43,240 nt of DNA from Haemophilus massiliensis (GCA_000752995.2 LM994632.1:234787-278026), one strand, 5' to 3'. Shown: positions 28,788 through 38,140, counted from the stretch's first letter. Program-made: numbers and translations. Notes: generated by a model from the sequence alone, not told the origin.

Positions 28788-30188
28788 TTATGCTCTGCCT
28801 TTGCGTTGTTGTAAATGTTCACCGTCGTGGCTTTTCAGGCGGGACAATACGATAATTAAAATCAGCCCGAAAACCGTTGAGGTCAGAAATGTATAGCTGA
28901 ACGCCTGTTGTAATTGCTCACCGTTTTCGCCGAAAGCATTACGGTATAAGCCGAGCATCACCGAAGAAACCGCGATACCGACCCCGATGCCGACCTGTTG
29001 AATCACGCTCAGCATGGTTGAACCGGCGCTGGCGTAGTGATCCGGCAGATCACCGATGGTCAGTGTATTAACGGCGGTAAAAATAATCGACATACAGGCA
29101 CCGTAACCGATTAATATAGCGATAATTTGCCAGATCGGCATAGCTTGGTGAAACAGGCTCATTGCAGCGATAACAATACTCATGCCGAGCGAGGCCAGTA
29201 TCAGCGTGTGTTTATAGCCGAAGCGGGAGAGAATTCGGCGAATAAACGCCTTTAACATCACCGAGCTCACTGCAATCGGTGCCATGAGCCAACCTGCGAT
29301 TTCCGCGCTGTAATGAAACACCACCTGTAGCATTAACGGTAACAGAAACGGAATGCCGGAACCGCATAGGCGAATAAATAAATTGGCGACGAACCCGAGG
29401 CGAAAGGTACGGATCCGAAATAATGCCAACGGCAATAAAGCGTTTTCCACTGCACGCGCATAACAGTAATAACCGAACAGAGACATCAGCCCGGCAACTA
29501 AAATAATCGTTGTGGTGGTTACCGAAGTCATATTTTCCGCCACCAAATCCAGACCGAGAGTTAAGCCCGCCAGCCCGCCGGCAAACAGAATGAAACCGCC
29601 CCAGTCCAGTTTACGCACTTCAGCTTTACGGTTCGGCATATATATACCGGCGATAATGATGCCGAGTAATCCGATTGGAATATTGATCAGAAAAATCCAG
29701 TGCCAACTAACATAAGTTACCAACCAACCGCCGAGGATAGGGCCTAAAATCGGACCGATTAAGCCCGCCATTGCCATAATATTCCACGCATTGAGCAGCT
29801 CGGTTTTCGGCACGCTACGAATAATTGACAAGCGTGCCACCGGCATCATCAGTGCACCGCCGAAGCCTTGCAAAATGCGGGCGGCGATCAACGTATTCAG
29901 AGAATCGGATGCGGCACAGGCAATTGAACCCAGTACAAAAATACCGACGGCCAATCGAAAAATTACCAGCGTGCCGTATTTATCCGCCAGCCAGCCGCTG
30001 AGCGGAATAAATAGCGCGACGGTCAGAGCATAGCTAATGATCGCCATTTGCATTTCCAGCGGTGATTCATTCAGGCTGCGGGAAATGGCCGGCAACGCGG
30101 TGTTCAGAATGGTCGCATCCAGCGTCTGCATAAAAAATGCGGTAGCGGCAATCCACGCCAGTCCGTGATAGGATTTGCGATCACTCAT
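28788..30188 (-). CDS. mdtD: MdtD-like MFS drug exporter (DHA2 family)
   Basis: The 466-residue membrane protein has about 13-14 hydrophobic segments. It resembles E. coli MdtD (471): [53 protein letters not shown] and the TM5 motif [16 protein letters not shown]2 members export drugs or metabolites with protons; the substrate is unknown. The ATG at 30188 overlaps the mobB stop (ATGAGTGA), so it is translationally coupled; a GTG at 30209 is possible but lies inside an uptake signal. Confidence 0.82.
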   Translation of the reverse strand: MSDRKSYHGLAWIAATAFFMQTLDATILNTALPAISRSLNESPLEMQMAIISYALTVALFIPLSGWLADKYGTLVIFRLAVGIFVLGSIACAASDSLNTLIAARILQGFGGALMMPVARLSIIRSVPKTELLNAWNIMAMAGLIGPILGPILGGWLVTYVSWHWIFLINIPIGLLGIIIAGIYMPNRKAEVRKLDWGGFILFAGGLAGLTLGLDLVAENMTSVTTTTIILVAGLMSLFGYYCYARAVENALLPLALFRIRTFRLGFVANLFIRLCGSGIPFLLPLMLQVVFHYSAEIAGWLMAPIAVSSVMLKAFIRRILSRFGYKHTLILASLGMSIVIAAMSLFHQAMPIWQIIAILIGYGACMSIIFTAVNTLTIGDLPDHYASAGSTMLSVIQQVGIGVGIAVSSVMLGLYRNAFGENGEQLQQAFSYTFLTSTVFGLILIIVLSRLKSHDGEHLQQRKGRA

Positions 30189-30705
30189 AAAAACTATCCG
30201 ATTTTTCACCGCACTTTTGCTGATACCAGTCCAGAATAAAGGCGGCGATTTGAGCGGTATCGTTAATATTCAGATGGGGCAGCGACGTGTGCAGCGGATA
30301 ATCGGTAGCAATCGCCCGCATGTATGCGTCCGGCTGCGGCAAGGGACGGGGCATGGATTGGCGATGCAGCAGAATTTTGTCGATGGGTTCCTGTTTGAAT
30401 CCTTCGACCAGAATCAAATCGGTGAGCTGCGGATCGAATTGCTGCGCCAGATAGTGCAGGCTGACAGGCTGCGCGGTTTCCGTCATCAGCGCCCAGCGCT
30501 GGTCACAAGCCATGGCAACCTGTGTGGCGCCGGCTTCTTTCATACGCCAGCTGTCTTTGCCCGCTTTATCCACCTGCGCATTGTGGTGGCTGTGTTTGAT
30601 AACCGCAACGCGCAGCCCTAAACGGGCTAAATACGGCAACAGTTTTTCTAACAGCGTGGTTTTGCCGCTGCCGCTGTAACCGCTAATGCCGAGCATTGGA
30701 AGCAT
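30181..30705 (-). CDS. mobB: Molybdopterin-guanine dinucleotide biosynthesis protein MobB
   Basis: The 174-residue GTP-binding protein helps MobA convert molybdenum cofactor to its guanine dinucleotide form. Walker A is GYSGSGKTTL near residues 9-18, and VIKHSHHN and LILVEGFKQEP are typical of MobB. AAGGA precedes the ATG. It lies 22 bp after rseC in the same direction, whereas mobA is 8 kb away. Confidence 0.92.
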   Translation of the reverse strand: MLPMLGISGYSGSGKTTLLEKLLPYLARLGLRVAVIKHSHHNAQVDKAGKDSWRMKEAGATQVAMACDQRWALMTETAQPVSLHYLAQQFDPQLTDLILVEGFKQEPIDKILLHRQSMPRPLPQPDAYMRAIATDYPLHTSLPHLNINDTAQIAAFILDWYQQKCGEKSDSFYE

Positions 30706-30727
30706 ATTTTGTCCTTATTCTAGGCTG

Positions 30728-31159
30728 TTACAGAACGCGGAGCAGAACCGGTCGGTAACTAGATTTTGATTGTAGCTTTTTAGCATAAAGACGAACGGCG
30801 ATAAAGACAAGTGCGGTGCAAAAAAAGATAAAAACCGCGCCGTATAATTCATGTGTGAACAGTGATTCGGCACACAGTGTGCTGAGCACAAGGCTGAGCA
30901 GCGGCAGCAAGTACATCAGTAGAGTGGATAACAACAAGGAACGTTCCGACAATCCGATTTCTACTGTTTGACCGGGTTTGAGCGGCGTGATGGTTTCAAT
31001 TTTGAAAATATGTTCCGCGGCGCTGCCGGTAAGCTCGGACAAGGCGGCGGAACCGCACGCGCTTTTTGCCGCACATTGTCCGCAGGCGCTGTGGGAAAAG
31101 CATTTTACCGTAGCAATACCGGCATGGTAATTAATCACGATTGCATTTTCTGTCAACAT
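30728..31159 (-). CDS. rseC: SoxR-reducing / sigma-E regulatory protein RseC
   Basis: The 143-residue inner-membrane protein has an N-terminal Cys cluster (HSACGQCAAKSACG) that may bind an Fe-S cluster, and two membrane segments (about 75-95 and 102-125). E. coli RseC (159) acts in SoxR reduction and has a weak positive role in the sigma-E system. It follows rseB after 4 nt, as in enteric operons. Confidence 0.9.
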   Translation of the reverse strand: MLTENAIVINYHAGIATVKCFSHSACGQCAAKSACGSAALSELTGSAAEHIFKIETITPLKPGQTVEIGLSERSLLLSTLLMYLLPLLSLVLSTLCAESLFTHELYGAVFIFFCTALVFIAVRLYAKKLQSKSSYRPVLLRVL

Positions 31160-31163
31160 AGGC

Positions 31164-32120
31164 TTATTTTAACTGAATGTCCTGCACGATTCGTTTGGCG
31201 GTGGAGAGCGGCAATTGACCGATAAATGTCAGTTCTTTGCCTTCTCGGGTTTCGCTGTAAAACGTCAACGGCCCTTGTTTCCACGCATTTTCCGCTTCGT
31301 TCGGAATAATTGAGTCGGCGCTGTATAAGGTGAAGGAAAACAGTCCATCGCTGTATAATTGGGTTTCTATGGTGACATCACCGTCTCTTTGCTGTCCGCT
31401 GGTAATCAGCTTAAACCCGTTCGGTAGCCAGCTTGGACGCCAGCTTAATTTTACCTCAGCGGATTTTTTACCTCTCTGTTCGTTCAGTAACGGTGGAAAC
31501 ACAATATTGTTGAGATAATTCGGCAACTCGTTCAAACCGTCGCCCACATATAAATTGACGACCCGGAACTGTTCCAGCAGATTGCCTTCTCTGTCCAGCA
31601 TATCGCTGCGTAATAGCAGATGATTTTGTTCGTCGATAAAAACCAGATACTGATAACGGAAGTCGTCTTTCGGCAAAATACGTACGGTTTGCACCACATG
31701 ATCCGCCACGCGGTTGCGCCCGATATTGATGAAATCGTAGTATTTGGTTAGGTTATTCAGGTTGCTGTGCAGTATTGACGGCAGGCTGTCGACGATATTG
31801 CTGCCGGTAATGGAAAATGCCTGATAATTGGGTTGAAAATAACTGATTAGGCTGTCCCGCTGAATAATTTCCTGTGGTACACCGTCCAATGTGATGAGTT
31901 GGGCATAGGTTTTGCCGTCGGCATTGAGATGACGGTAACGCAGAGATTCCATATTAACCGGTGTAGTCTGCACAAAGGCAATTTCATAATTCAGCTGTTC
32001 TTTGGCAGCGTGCATTTTCTCCAGCAGTTGCTTCGGCTCAAGCGTCTCTTGGGCAAATAGGGCGGTGGAAAATATTAGCGTAAAGAAAAGTGCGGTAATT
32101 TTGGGAGATATTTTTAACAT
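31164..32120 (-). CDS. rseB: Periplasmic sigma-E regulator RseB
   Basis: The 318-residue protein has a signal peptide (MLKISPKITALFFTLIFSTALFA). RseB binds the periplasmic part of RseA and shields it from DegS until lipopolysaccharide or lipoprotein signals appear. The N-terminal LolA-like fold is supported by ITLDGVPQEIIQRDSL and YYDFINIGRNRVADHVVQTV; a C-terminal domain follows. It lies between rseA and rseC. An 80-bp gap with a strong hairpin separates it from rseA. Confidence 0.93.
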   Translation of the reverse strand: MLKISPKITALFFTLIFSTALFAQETLEPKQLLEKMHAAKEQLNYEIAFVQTTPVNMESLRYRHLNADGKTYAQLITLDGVPQEIIQRDSLISYFQPNYQAFSITGSNIVDSLPSILHSNLNNLTKYYDFINIGRNRVADHVVQTVRILPKDDFRYQYLVFIDEQNHLLLRSDMLDREGNLLEQFRVVNLYVGDGLNELPNYLNNIVFPPLLNEQRGKKSAEVKLSWRPSWLPNGFKLITSGQQRDGDVTIETQLYSDGLFSFTLYSADSIIPNEAENAWKQGPLTFYSETREGKELTFIGQLPLSTAKRIVQDIQLK

Positions 32121-32153
32121 CGTATATCAATATAACCGTTATAGTTGAAATAA

Positions 32154-32180
32154 ATTCACCACCAAAAAATGGTGGTGAAT
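32154..32180 (-). terminator. rseA-rseB intercistronic hairpin
   Basis: A perfect 11-bp stem ATTCACCACCA / TGGTGGTGAAT with a 5-nt loop lies between rseA and rseB, followed on the minus strand by TTATTTC. It may be a partial terminator that keeps RseB below RseA and RpoE. Confidence 0.55.
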
Positions 32181-32200
32181 ATTCCGATAGCTGAAACTCA

Positions 32201-32785
32201 TTATTTACTGTTGTCGTTTCGCAGACTTAAATCATCGGCATAAACACGGCGTTGTAATTCATAATTCTGTAACATGGCGCCGATACGCTTGTTTTTCTGT
32301 TCAAGCTGATCCGATGTAACCACATCTTTGCTCGGCGCGTTATAGCTGACTTCTTGCACCGAATCATTAAACGGCAAGGTTTGCAGCACCGGTGTGTCCG
32401 GCGTATCTTTTGTGCCGCTGGCGCTGTTAAAACTTTGCACGCCGACAACCGCCACCAAACAAACCCCTGCGGCGACCGCAACCTGCACCATCGGCGCGAA
32501 CCATGCTCTCAGTTTTTGTGCGAATGGCGATTTTCCGACTTCTTCGGCTGTCGGCTGGGCAACCAGCGGTTCGGTAGCCTGCACCTCTTCCTGTTCAATC
32601 AACGCTTCCATTTTGGCGGTGAAATCCGCACCCAACAGCACTTCGGTTTCCTGACGCATGATCGAACGAATGGTGTGATATGCCGCCCAAGATTTTTGTA
32701 AATCCGCATCGTGGCAAAGTTCGTCGGTCAATTCGTTACTTACCTGTTCACCGTCAATGTATGCTGAAAGTAACTCTTTTTGCAT
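32201..32785 (-). CDS. rseA: Anti-sigma-E factor RseA
   Basis: The 194-residue inner-membrane protein holds RpoE inactive. The cytoplasmic domain (1-95) starts MQKELLSAYIDGEQVSNELT, with SWAAYHTIRSIMRQE; one membrane segment follows (VQVAVAAGVCLVAVVGVQSF, about 97-117) and then a periplasmic part for RseB and DegS. The ATG at 32785 has GGAG upstream; a TTG at 32797 is less likely. It follows rpoE after 44 bp. Confidence 0.94.
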   Translation of the reverse strand: MQKELLSAYIDGEQVSNELTDELCHDADLQKSWAAYHTIRSIMRQETEVLLGADFTAKMEALIEQEEVQATEPLVAQPTAEEVGKSPFAQKLRAWFAPMVQVAVAAGVCLVAVVGVQSFNSASGTKDTPDTPVLQTLPFNDSVQEVSYNAPSKDVVTSDQLEQKNKRIGAMLQNYELQRRVYADDLSLRNDNSK

Positions 32786-32829
32786 ATTAAACTCCAAAGT
32801 CTGGTTTTGTCTGTTACGCTGTTTTCGTT

Positions 32830-33405
32830 TTAACGCTGAAGAAATGGGCGGATTTTGCTTTCGATAATTTCCCGAGCTCTAAAGATACGGGAACGCACCG
32901 TGCCCACTGGGCAATCCATAATACCTGCAATCTCTTCATAACTTAACCCTTCAATTTCCCGTAGGGTAATGGCGGTTCGTAAATCTTCCTGCAATCCGTT
33001 AATGGTATCGAATACGATTTTTTTCAGCTCGCCGGATAGCATTTCATTTTCGGGCGTATCCACATCCCTTAAATTCGTACCCACATCATAGGTTTCCGCT
33101 TCTTCCGCCAGAATATCCTCATTCGGCGGTCGGCGTCCCTGCGCGGTTAAATAATTCTTTGCAGTATTTACTGCGATTCGATACAGCCAAGTGTAGAAAG
33201 CGCTGTCACCGCGGAAAGAATCTATCGAGCGATATGCTTTAATAAACGATTCTTGTACAACATCGGGAATATCGTTTTGTGAAACATAACGGGTCAGTAA
33301 CCCGGCAACTTTATTTTGATAACGCGATACCAACAAATTGAAGGCTTTCTTATCTCCCTGCTGCACCCTTTCTACCAAGGCCTGATCTGTTAGCTGTTCA
33401 GCCAT
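32830..33405 (-). CDS. rpoE: RNA polymerase sigma-E factor RpoE
   Basis: The 191-residue ECF sigma factor drives envelope stress genes. Region 2 is VSRYQNKVAGLL to FIKAYRSIDSFRGDSAFYTWLYRIAVNTAKNYL, and region 4 includes LREIEGLSYEEIAGIMDCPVGTVRSRIFRARE. It is nearly the same length as E. coli RpoE (191). A matching sigma-E promoter lies upstream, so it is autoregulated. Confidence 0.97.
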   Translation of the reverse strand: MAEQLTDQALVERVQQGDKKAFNLLVSRYQNKVAGLLTRYVSQNDIPDVVQESFIKAYRSIDSFRGDSAFYTWLYRIAVNTAKNYLTAQGRRPPNEDILAEEAETYDVGTNLRDVDTPENEMLSGELKKIVFDTINGLQEDLRTAITLREIEGLSYEEIAGIMDCPVGTVRSRIFRAREIIESKIRPFLQR

Positions 33406-33465
33406 ATAACCTCTTATATCACCTCTAACAAGCCTTAATATAAAGACAGCAAGCTCTTGCAGTTA

Positions 33466-33494
33466 GTTAGAGAATGTAAACTGTAAAAAGTTCA
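33466..33494 (-). promoter_or_regulatory. Sigma-E-dependent rpoE promoter
   Basis: On the minus strand TGAACTT (33494-33488) and TCTAAC (33471-33466) are separated by 16 nt. E. coli rpoEP2 has the same -10 and spacing with GGAACTT as -35. The start would fall about 55 bp before the rpoE ATG. Confidence 0.85.
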
Positions 33495-33514
33495 ATCTTT
33501 TTTGTAAAGATCGA

Positions 33515-33769
33515 CTAATTCGTTAAATTTAATTTTTCCTGTATATAAGTCACCATTTTCCGTAATTCAAGGTCAGGCGCCGGCACCCGATTGAAGAACC
33601 ATGAAAACAGCTGTAAATCGGTGGCGGTCAGCAGGCGCAGGAAGACGTCTTTTTTCTCATCCGCTAAATCGTCGAAATGGTGTTGAAAGAACGGCATAAT
33701 CACTTTATCCAGCTCCAACATTCCGCGCCGACAATCCCACTCGATCCGAAATTTATTATATTTATCCAT
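33515..33769 (-). CDS. sdhE: FAD assembly factor SdhE
   Basis: The 84-residue protein helps attach FAD to succinate dehydrogenase and fumarate reductase flavoproteins. The RGxxE-type motif is in CRRGMLELDKVIMPFF. The ATG at 33769 has AAGGA upstream; an upstream in-frame start at 33808 has none. E. coli SdhE (YgfY) has 88 residues. It is on the same strand as rpoE but the sigma-E promoter lies between them. Confidence 0.9.
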   Translation of the reverse strand: MDKYNKFRIEWDCRRGMLELDKVIMPFFQHHFDDLADEKKDVFLRLLTATDLQLFSWFFNRVPAPDLELRKMVTYIQEKLNLTN

Positions 33770-33835
33770 TATTTTTCCTTTGTGAGGCAAACGCGCTAAT
33801 AGTAACAACGACGGCGGAACCTGTAAATATTCAGG

Positions 33836-33867
33836 AAAAATAAACCCGACGGTAAGCCGGGTTTATT
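33836..33867 (-). terminator. Terminator of fruBKA
   Basis: On the minus strand a 10-bp stem AATAAACCCG / CGGGTTTATT with a 9-nt loop runs into TTTTTCC. It lies 20 bp after the fruA stop; a perfect uptake signal (33873-33881) sits between. Confidence 0.8.
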
Positions 33868-33887
33868 CAGAAAAGTGCGGTGGTTTT

Positions 33888-35573
33888 TTAGGCGATTTTC
33901 GGTTTAATAATTGAATAAATTACGCCGGTCACCACTGCGCCGACCGCAATCGCCGTCAGATACATTAACGGCTGTGAAACAAACGGAATCACGAATAAAC
34001 CGCCGTGCGGCGCCTGTAGCGTAATTCCCAAGCCTAGTGAAATCGCACCGGCCGTTGCGCCGCCGATAATGCTCGATACGATCACGCGGATAGGATCCGC
34101 CGCTACAAACGGCAATGCACCCTCGGAGATAAAGCATAATCCTAAAACAAAAGAGGCTTTGCCGGCGTCACGCTGGTTAACGGTAAATTTACGGCGCGCC
34201 AGTAACGTTGCGATGGTCATGCCGATTGGCGGTACCATACCGGCTGCCATCACCGCCGCCATCGGAGTATAAACGCCAGAGGCGATTAAGCCGGTACCGA
34301 ACGTGTAGGCCGCTTTATTGACCGGACCGCCCATATCCACACACATCATCGCGCCGAGGATGATGCCAAGAGACACTGCATTGACTTGTCCCATGGTGTT
34401 GAGCCAGTTCACCAGCGCGTCCATTAAGGCTTTCACCGGCGGGTTGATAATATATACCATTGCCAGCCCGACAATGGCGGAACCCAGTAACGGCAGGATC
34501 AAAATCGGTTTCAGCGAGCTGAGACTCGGCGACAGGTGAATGCTGTCGTTTAACAATTTCACCACATAGCCCGCCAGAAAACCGGCGATAATTCCGCCCA
34601 AAATCCCAGCGCCTGCCGTAGTAGCAAGCATACCGCCGATAAGACCGACCGCAAGCCCCGGACGATCCGCGATTGAAAACGCCACATAACCGGCGAACAC
34701 CGCAATCATTAGGTGGAATGCCGCACCGCCGCCGATCTCCATTAACGCGGTCGGTAAACCGCCGGCAATATTCGGATCTTTAAAGGCTTCAATCCCGAAC
34801 ATAAAGGAAATGGCGATCAGCAAACCGCCCGCCACAACTAACGGCAACATGTGAGAGACGCCGGTCATTAAATGACGATAAAGACCTTTTTTCTCTTGTG
34901 TAGCGTTTTCACTTTCAGTCTTTGTTGGCGATTGTGTCGCGCCGCTGTAGATTTGCGCTTCTTTAAAGGCTTTTTCAAATTCCTGTGCGGTTTTTTTCAA
35001 TGCCAGACCGGTTGAGGTGCGATACATCGGCTTGCCGCTGAATTTACTTAAGTCCACATCAATATCGGCGGCGACAAAGACCAGATCCGCCGCGGCGATT
35101 TCTTGCGCCGAAATCGGATTGCCGACGCCCACTTGACCGCGAGTTTCCACTTTGATATTCCAGCCCTGTGCTTTGGCGTAAGTTTCAATCGCCTCTGCCG
35201 ACATAAACGTATGTGCCACGCCGGTCGGGCAGGCAGTGACCGCCACGATGTTTTTCACTCCGCCAGCGGAAACTGCGCCGGAATTGACCGCACTTTCAGC
35301 ACTTGGCGCAGTATAATCTACGGCTTCAGTCAGTGCCTGTTGCACGATGGCTTCCGGCGCACTGAAAGCCTGCTGAGGATCAGCGACAAAGACCTTTTTA
35401 CCCACTAATTGCGGGTTATTTGCCATACCGCCGAAACTGATGGCTAACTCTGCCTGCGCTGCATCTTCAACGATCTGATGACCTTGCTGTTGTGCTGCGG
35501 CGGCAATGGTTTGTCGGAGTAAAAATGCTTTTGCATTACCGATATTGGCTGCGTTGGTAAGAAAAATGTTCAT
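33888..35573 (-). CDS. fruA: PTS fructose transporter subunit IIBC FruA
   Basis: The 561-residue inner-membrane permease imports fructose as fructose 1-phosphate. The N-terminus holds a degenerate IIB-like domain (about 1-85), then the true IIB domain with phosphorylated Cys115 in VTACPTGVAHTFMSAEAI, a linker, then IIC (about 230-560) with GAMMCVDMGGPVNKAAY and APHGGLFVIP. It is the last gene of fruBKA. Confidence 0.96.
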   Translation of the reverse strand: MNIFLTNAANIGNAKAFLLRQTIAAAAQQQGHQIVEDAAQAELAISFGGMANNPQLVGKKVFVADPQQAFSAPEAIVQQALTEAVDYTAPSAESAVNSGAVSAGGVKNIVAVTACPTGVAHTFMSAEAIETYAKAQGWNIKVETRGQVGVGNPISAQEIAAADLVFVAADIDVDLSKFSGKPMYRTSTGLALKKTAQEFEKAFKEAQIYSGATQSPTKTESENATQEKKGLYRHLMTGVSHMLPLVVAGGLLIAISFMFGIEAFKDPNIAGGLPTALMEIGGGAAFHLMIAVFAGYVAFSIADRPGLAVGLIGGMLATTAGAGILGGIIAGFLAGYVVKLLNDSIHLSPSLSSLKPILILPLLGSAIVGLAMVYIINPPVKALMDALVNWLNTMGQVNAVSLGIILGAMMCVDMGGPVNKAAYTFGTGLIASGVYTPMAAVMAAGMVPPIGMTIATLLARRKFTVNQRDAGKASFVLGLCFISEGALPFVAADPIRVIVSSIIGGATAGAISLGLGITLQAPHGGLFVIPFVSQPLMYLTAIAVGAVVTGVIYSIIKPKIA

Positions 35574-35579
35574 TGAAAT

Positions 35580-36521
35580 TTACCCTTCGATTAATTTGAT
35601 CTGTACGTCATTTAAAATTGGCGTTAATAATGCTGGATCACTGACCCCGACATTACTTTGTGACACGGCGAAAGCGGAAACCGCACTGGCAAATGCTAGC
35701 GTTTCCTGCTGCGAAAGTTGCTTGCTGAACCCGTAGATCAGACCGGCAACCATAGAATCACCGGCACCGACGGTGCTGACGACATTTTCACATTTCGGCG
35801 GACGGGCTTGAATGATTGCCTTATCGCTTAACCATAAAGAACCTTCCGCGCCCATGGAAATAATCACATTGGCGATGCCTTGCGCTTTCAGTTTCTTGGC
35901 CGCCGCGATAATATCCGCAAGGGTCGGCAGCGAATATCCGATCCATGCCTCCAGTTCGCGATGATTCGGTTTAACCAGCCAAGGATTTGCCTGCAAACCG
36001 GCAGTGAGTGCCTGATTACTGCTGTCCAGCGCCACTTTTACGCCGGCGTCATGCAGCTGCTGCAACCAGTCGGCGAACTGTTGAGGTGTGACGCCATGCG
36101 GCAGGCTACCGCACACCGCAACAATGTCATAATTTCGACAATAAGTCAGTGAATCCTGTACGAATGCCTGCCAGTCTGCCGCGTTGATGTGATAACCGGA
36201 GAAATTCAAATCCGTTACATCGGCTTCGGTTTCGGTAATTTTGACATTAATCCGGGTTTTGCCGACAACCCGGCGGAATTTATCTTCCAATCCGAGGTGG
36301 TTGAACATGGCTTCAAAATCTCCCTGATTGTCTTGCCCCAGAAAACCGCCGACCGCGACATCCAGACCTAAATCTTTCAGAACTTTTGCCACATTAATGC
36401 CTTTGCCTGCCGGGAACAAGCCGAGCGTTTCCACGCTGTTGACTTCGCCGCGTTCGATGCGTTTAAGACGACCGACCAAATCATAGGCGGTGTTTAGCGT
36501 AATCGTTGCAACTGTTGCCAT
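35580..36521 (-). CDS. fruK: 1-phosphofructokinase FruK
   Basis: The 313-residue PfkB-family kinase converts fructose 1-phosphate to fructose 1,6-bisphosphate. Family blocks are GLFPAGKGINVAKVLKDLG, GFLGQDNQGDFE and, near residue 255, STVGAGDSMVAGLIYGF with the catalytic Asp. It lies 6 nt before fruA and 10 nt after fruB, so the three are one operon. Confidence 0.95.
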   Translation of the reverse strand: MATVATITLNTAYDLVGRLKRIERGEVNSVETLGLFPAGKGINVAKVLKDLGLDVAVGGFLGQDNQGDFEAMFNHLGLEDKFRRVVGKTRINVKITETEADVTDLNFSGYHINAADWQAFVQDSLTYCRNYDIVAVCGSLPHGVTPQQFADWLQQLHDAGVKVALDSSNQALTAGLQANPWLVKPNHRELEAWIGYSLPTLADIIAAAKKLKAQGIANVIISMGAEGSLWLSDKAIIQARPPKCENVVSTVGAGDSMVAGLIYGFSKQLSQQETLAFASAVSAFAVSQSNVGVSDPALLTPILNDVQIKLIEG

Positions 36522-36531
36522 AGTCCGCTCC

Positions 36532-38049
36532 TTATTCGCCTAAACCGGCGTTAATTGCCGCGCCGATGCCGTCAATGGCTTGTTGCGCTTCTTCGCCGCT
36601 TGCGACAAAACGCAGACGATGTCCTTTCACCACGCCGAGCGCGACGATTTTCATCAGGCTTTTGGCGCTGACCAGCGGTCCTTCGCGATCCAGATTCTGC
36701 ACCGCTACGGAAGCATTGTATTTTTTCACCTCGTTCACCAGCATAGCGGCGGGGCGCGCATGCAGACCGTGTTCATTGTTAATCACGAACACACCTTCTA
36801 CGCTGTCTGACGGCACATCTTCCGCCTGTTCTACAACGGCGGCGGTTTGAATCGGCTGCTGTGCCGTTTCAATTGTATCTGCCTGTTGCGGCGGTACGGA
36901 CGAGACCGCTTCGCCCAACCCGTCTGCAATCACTTTGCCGATCGCTTCAACCGCCGGCAGAGCGTCTTCGCCTTCCGCCACGAAGCGCAGGCGATGACCT
37001 TGGGTGACGCCCAACGCGACGATTTTCATCAGACTTTTGGCGCTCACCGCGGCAGTCTGGCGGCTGAGATTTTCAACGGTGATTTTAGCGTTGAATTTTT
37101 TGACTTCATTGACCAGCACCGCAGCCGGACGGGCATGTAAACCGTGTTCGTTGCGAATGGTGAATGTTCCGGTTACCGCGCCTGCCGCCGGTGTTGCGGT
37201 TGTCTGTACTGCAGCGTTTGTTGTCGGTTGCGACGTACCGTTTAACGCCGCGACAATCTGTTCGGCACTGCCGGTTAACAATGTTTGCTGCACTTGTGGG
37301 TCTAATAAACGCAACAGCGTTGGGTTAATCTGATCATTGAGGGCGGCAACGGTTAAAACGCCCTGTATACGCTTGCCGTTATTGTCAAACGGCGTTTTCG
37401 GGCGGCTGAATGCCAGTGCATTTTTTTCATTGCCGGCTACCGCATCGCTCAGCCATAAGTCGTTACCCAACGGCAAGGCGGGACTGGCGATAACTTCGGA
37501 AACGAAGTGATTATTCACCGCACTTTGCGTTTGCAGTTTGCCGGCATTGATTGCCACGAGGGTGAGCAGACTTTGTGTTTCTACATTCAGACTGAGATTA
37601 TCCGGCTGGACGCTGAATGCTTGTTCGCCGGTCAGAATGGCACGGAATTGAGTGATGTCCTGCAAGGTAGCAAGTTTTGCTGCGGTGTCTTCATCGCCTA
37701 ACACGTGAGTTAACTGACGCAGCAGCGCTAAATGTTCGTCGGAGCGGGCAGCAATCCCGATAACGATGTAAGCGGTATTGCCTTCGCCCCATTCAATGCC
37801 CTGCGGGAATTGAAAAACCTGAACGCCAGTATTTTTTACCATTGAACGGGTATTTACTGTACCGTGCGGAATGGAGATGCCGTTACCCAGATAGGTGGAC
37901 GTTTGTGTTTCACGTTCCAGCATGCCTTGTAAGTAACCGCTCTCCACGTAACCGGCTTGTTCTAATGCTCGTGCCGCCAGTTCAATCGCCTGTTGTTTAT
38001 TGCTTGCTTGGGCAGATAAATGAATGTTGTCTTCGGGTAAATTAAACAT
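36532..38049 (-). CDS. fruB: Fructose PTS diphosphoryl transfer protein FruB (IIA-HPr-HPr)
   Basis: The 505-residue cytoplasmic protein carries phosphate from enzyme I to FruA. IIA (about 1-145) has His62 in ISIPHGTVNT. A middle domain (about 160-285) follows. Two HPr domains end the protein: His305 and His430, both in EHGLHARPAA, 125 residues apart, each followed by SAKSLMKIVALGV. E. coli FruB has 376 residues and one HPr; the double form is about the size of H. influenzae FruB. A candidate Cra site lies upstream. Confidence 0.95.
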   Translation of the reverse strand: MFNLPEDNIHLSAQASNKQQAIELAARALEQAGYVESGYLQGMLERETQTSTYLGNGISIPHGTVNTRSMVKNTGVQVFQFPQGIEWGEGNTAYIVIGIAARSDEHLALLRQLTHVLGDEDTAAKLATLQDITQFRAILTGEQAFSVQPDNLSLNVETQSLLTLVAINAGKLQTQSAVNNHFVSEVIASPALPLGNDLWLSDAVAGNEKNALAFSRPKTPFDNNGKRIQGVLTVAALNDQINPTLLRLLDPQVQQTLLTGSAEQIVAALNGTSQPTTNAAVQTTATPAAGAVTGTFTIRNEHGLHARPAAVLVNEVKKFNAKITVENLSRQTAAVSAKSLMKIVALGVTQGHRLRFVAEGEDALPAVEAIGKVIADGLGEAVSSVPPQQADTIETAQQPIQTAAVVEQAEDVPSDSVEGVFVINNEHGLHARPAAMLVNEVKKYNASVAVQNLDREGPLVSAKSLMKIVALGVVKGHRLRFVASGEEAQQAIDGIGAAINAGLGE

Positions 38050-38114
38050 TCCTTCTCCTTATGTGTGTCTATGGTTTTAGGTGGACTGAAATGCGGATAA
38101 ATAAATTTATAAGC

Positions 38115-38128
38115 AAAAACCTTTCAGC
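38115..38128 (-). promoter_or_regulatory. Possible Cra/FruR operator before fruB
   Basis: On the minus strand GCTGAAAGGTTTTT fits the Cra consensus RSTGAAWCSNTHHW at all but one position. It lies about 70 bp before fruB in front of an AT-rich stretch. Whether this organism has a Cra protein is not visible here. Confidence 0.35.
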
Positions 38129-38140
38129 CTATGATTAAAA

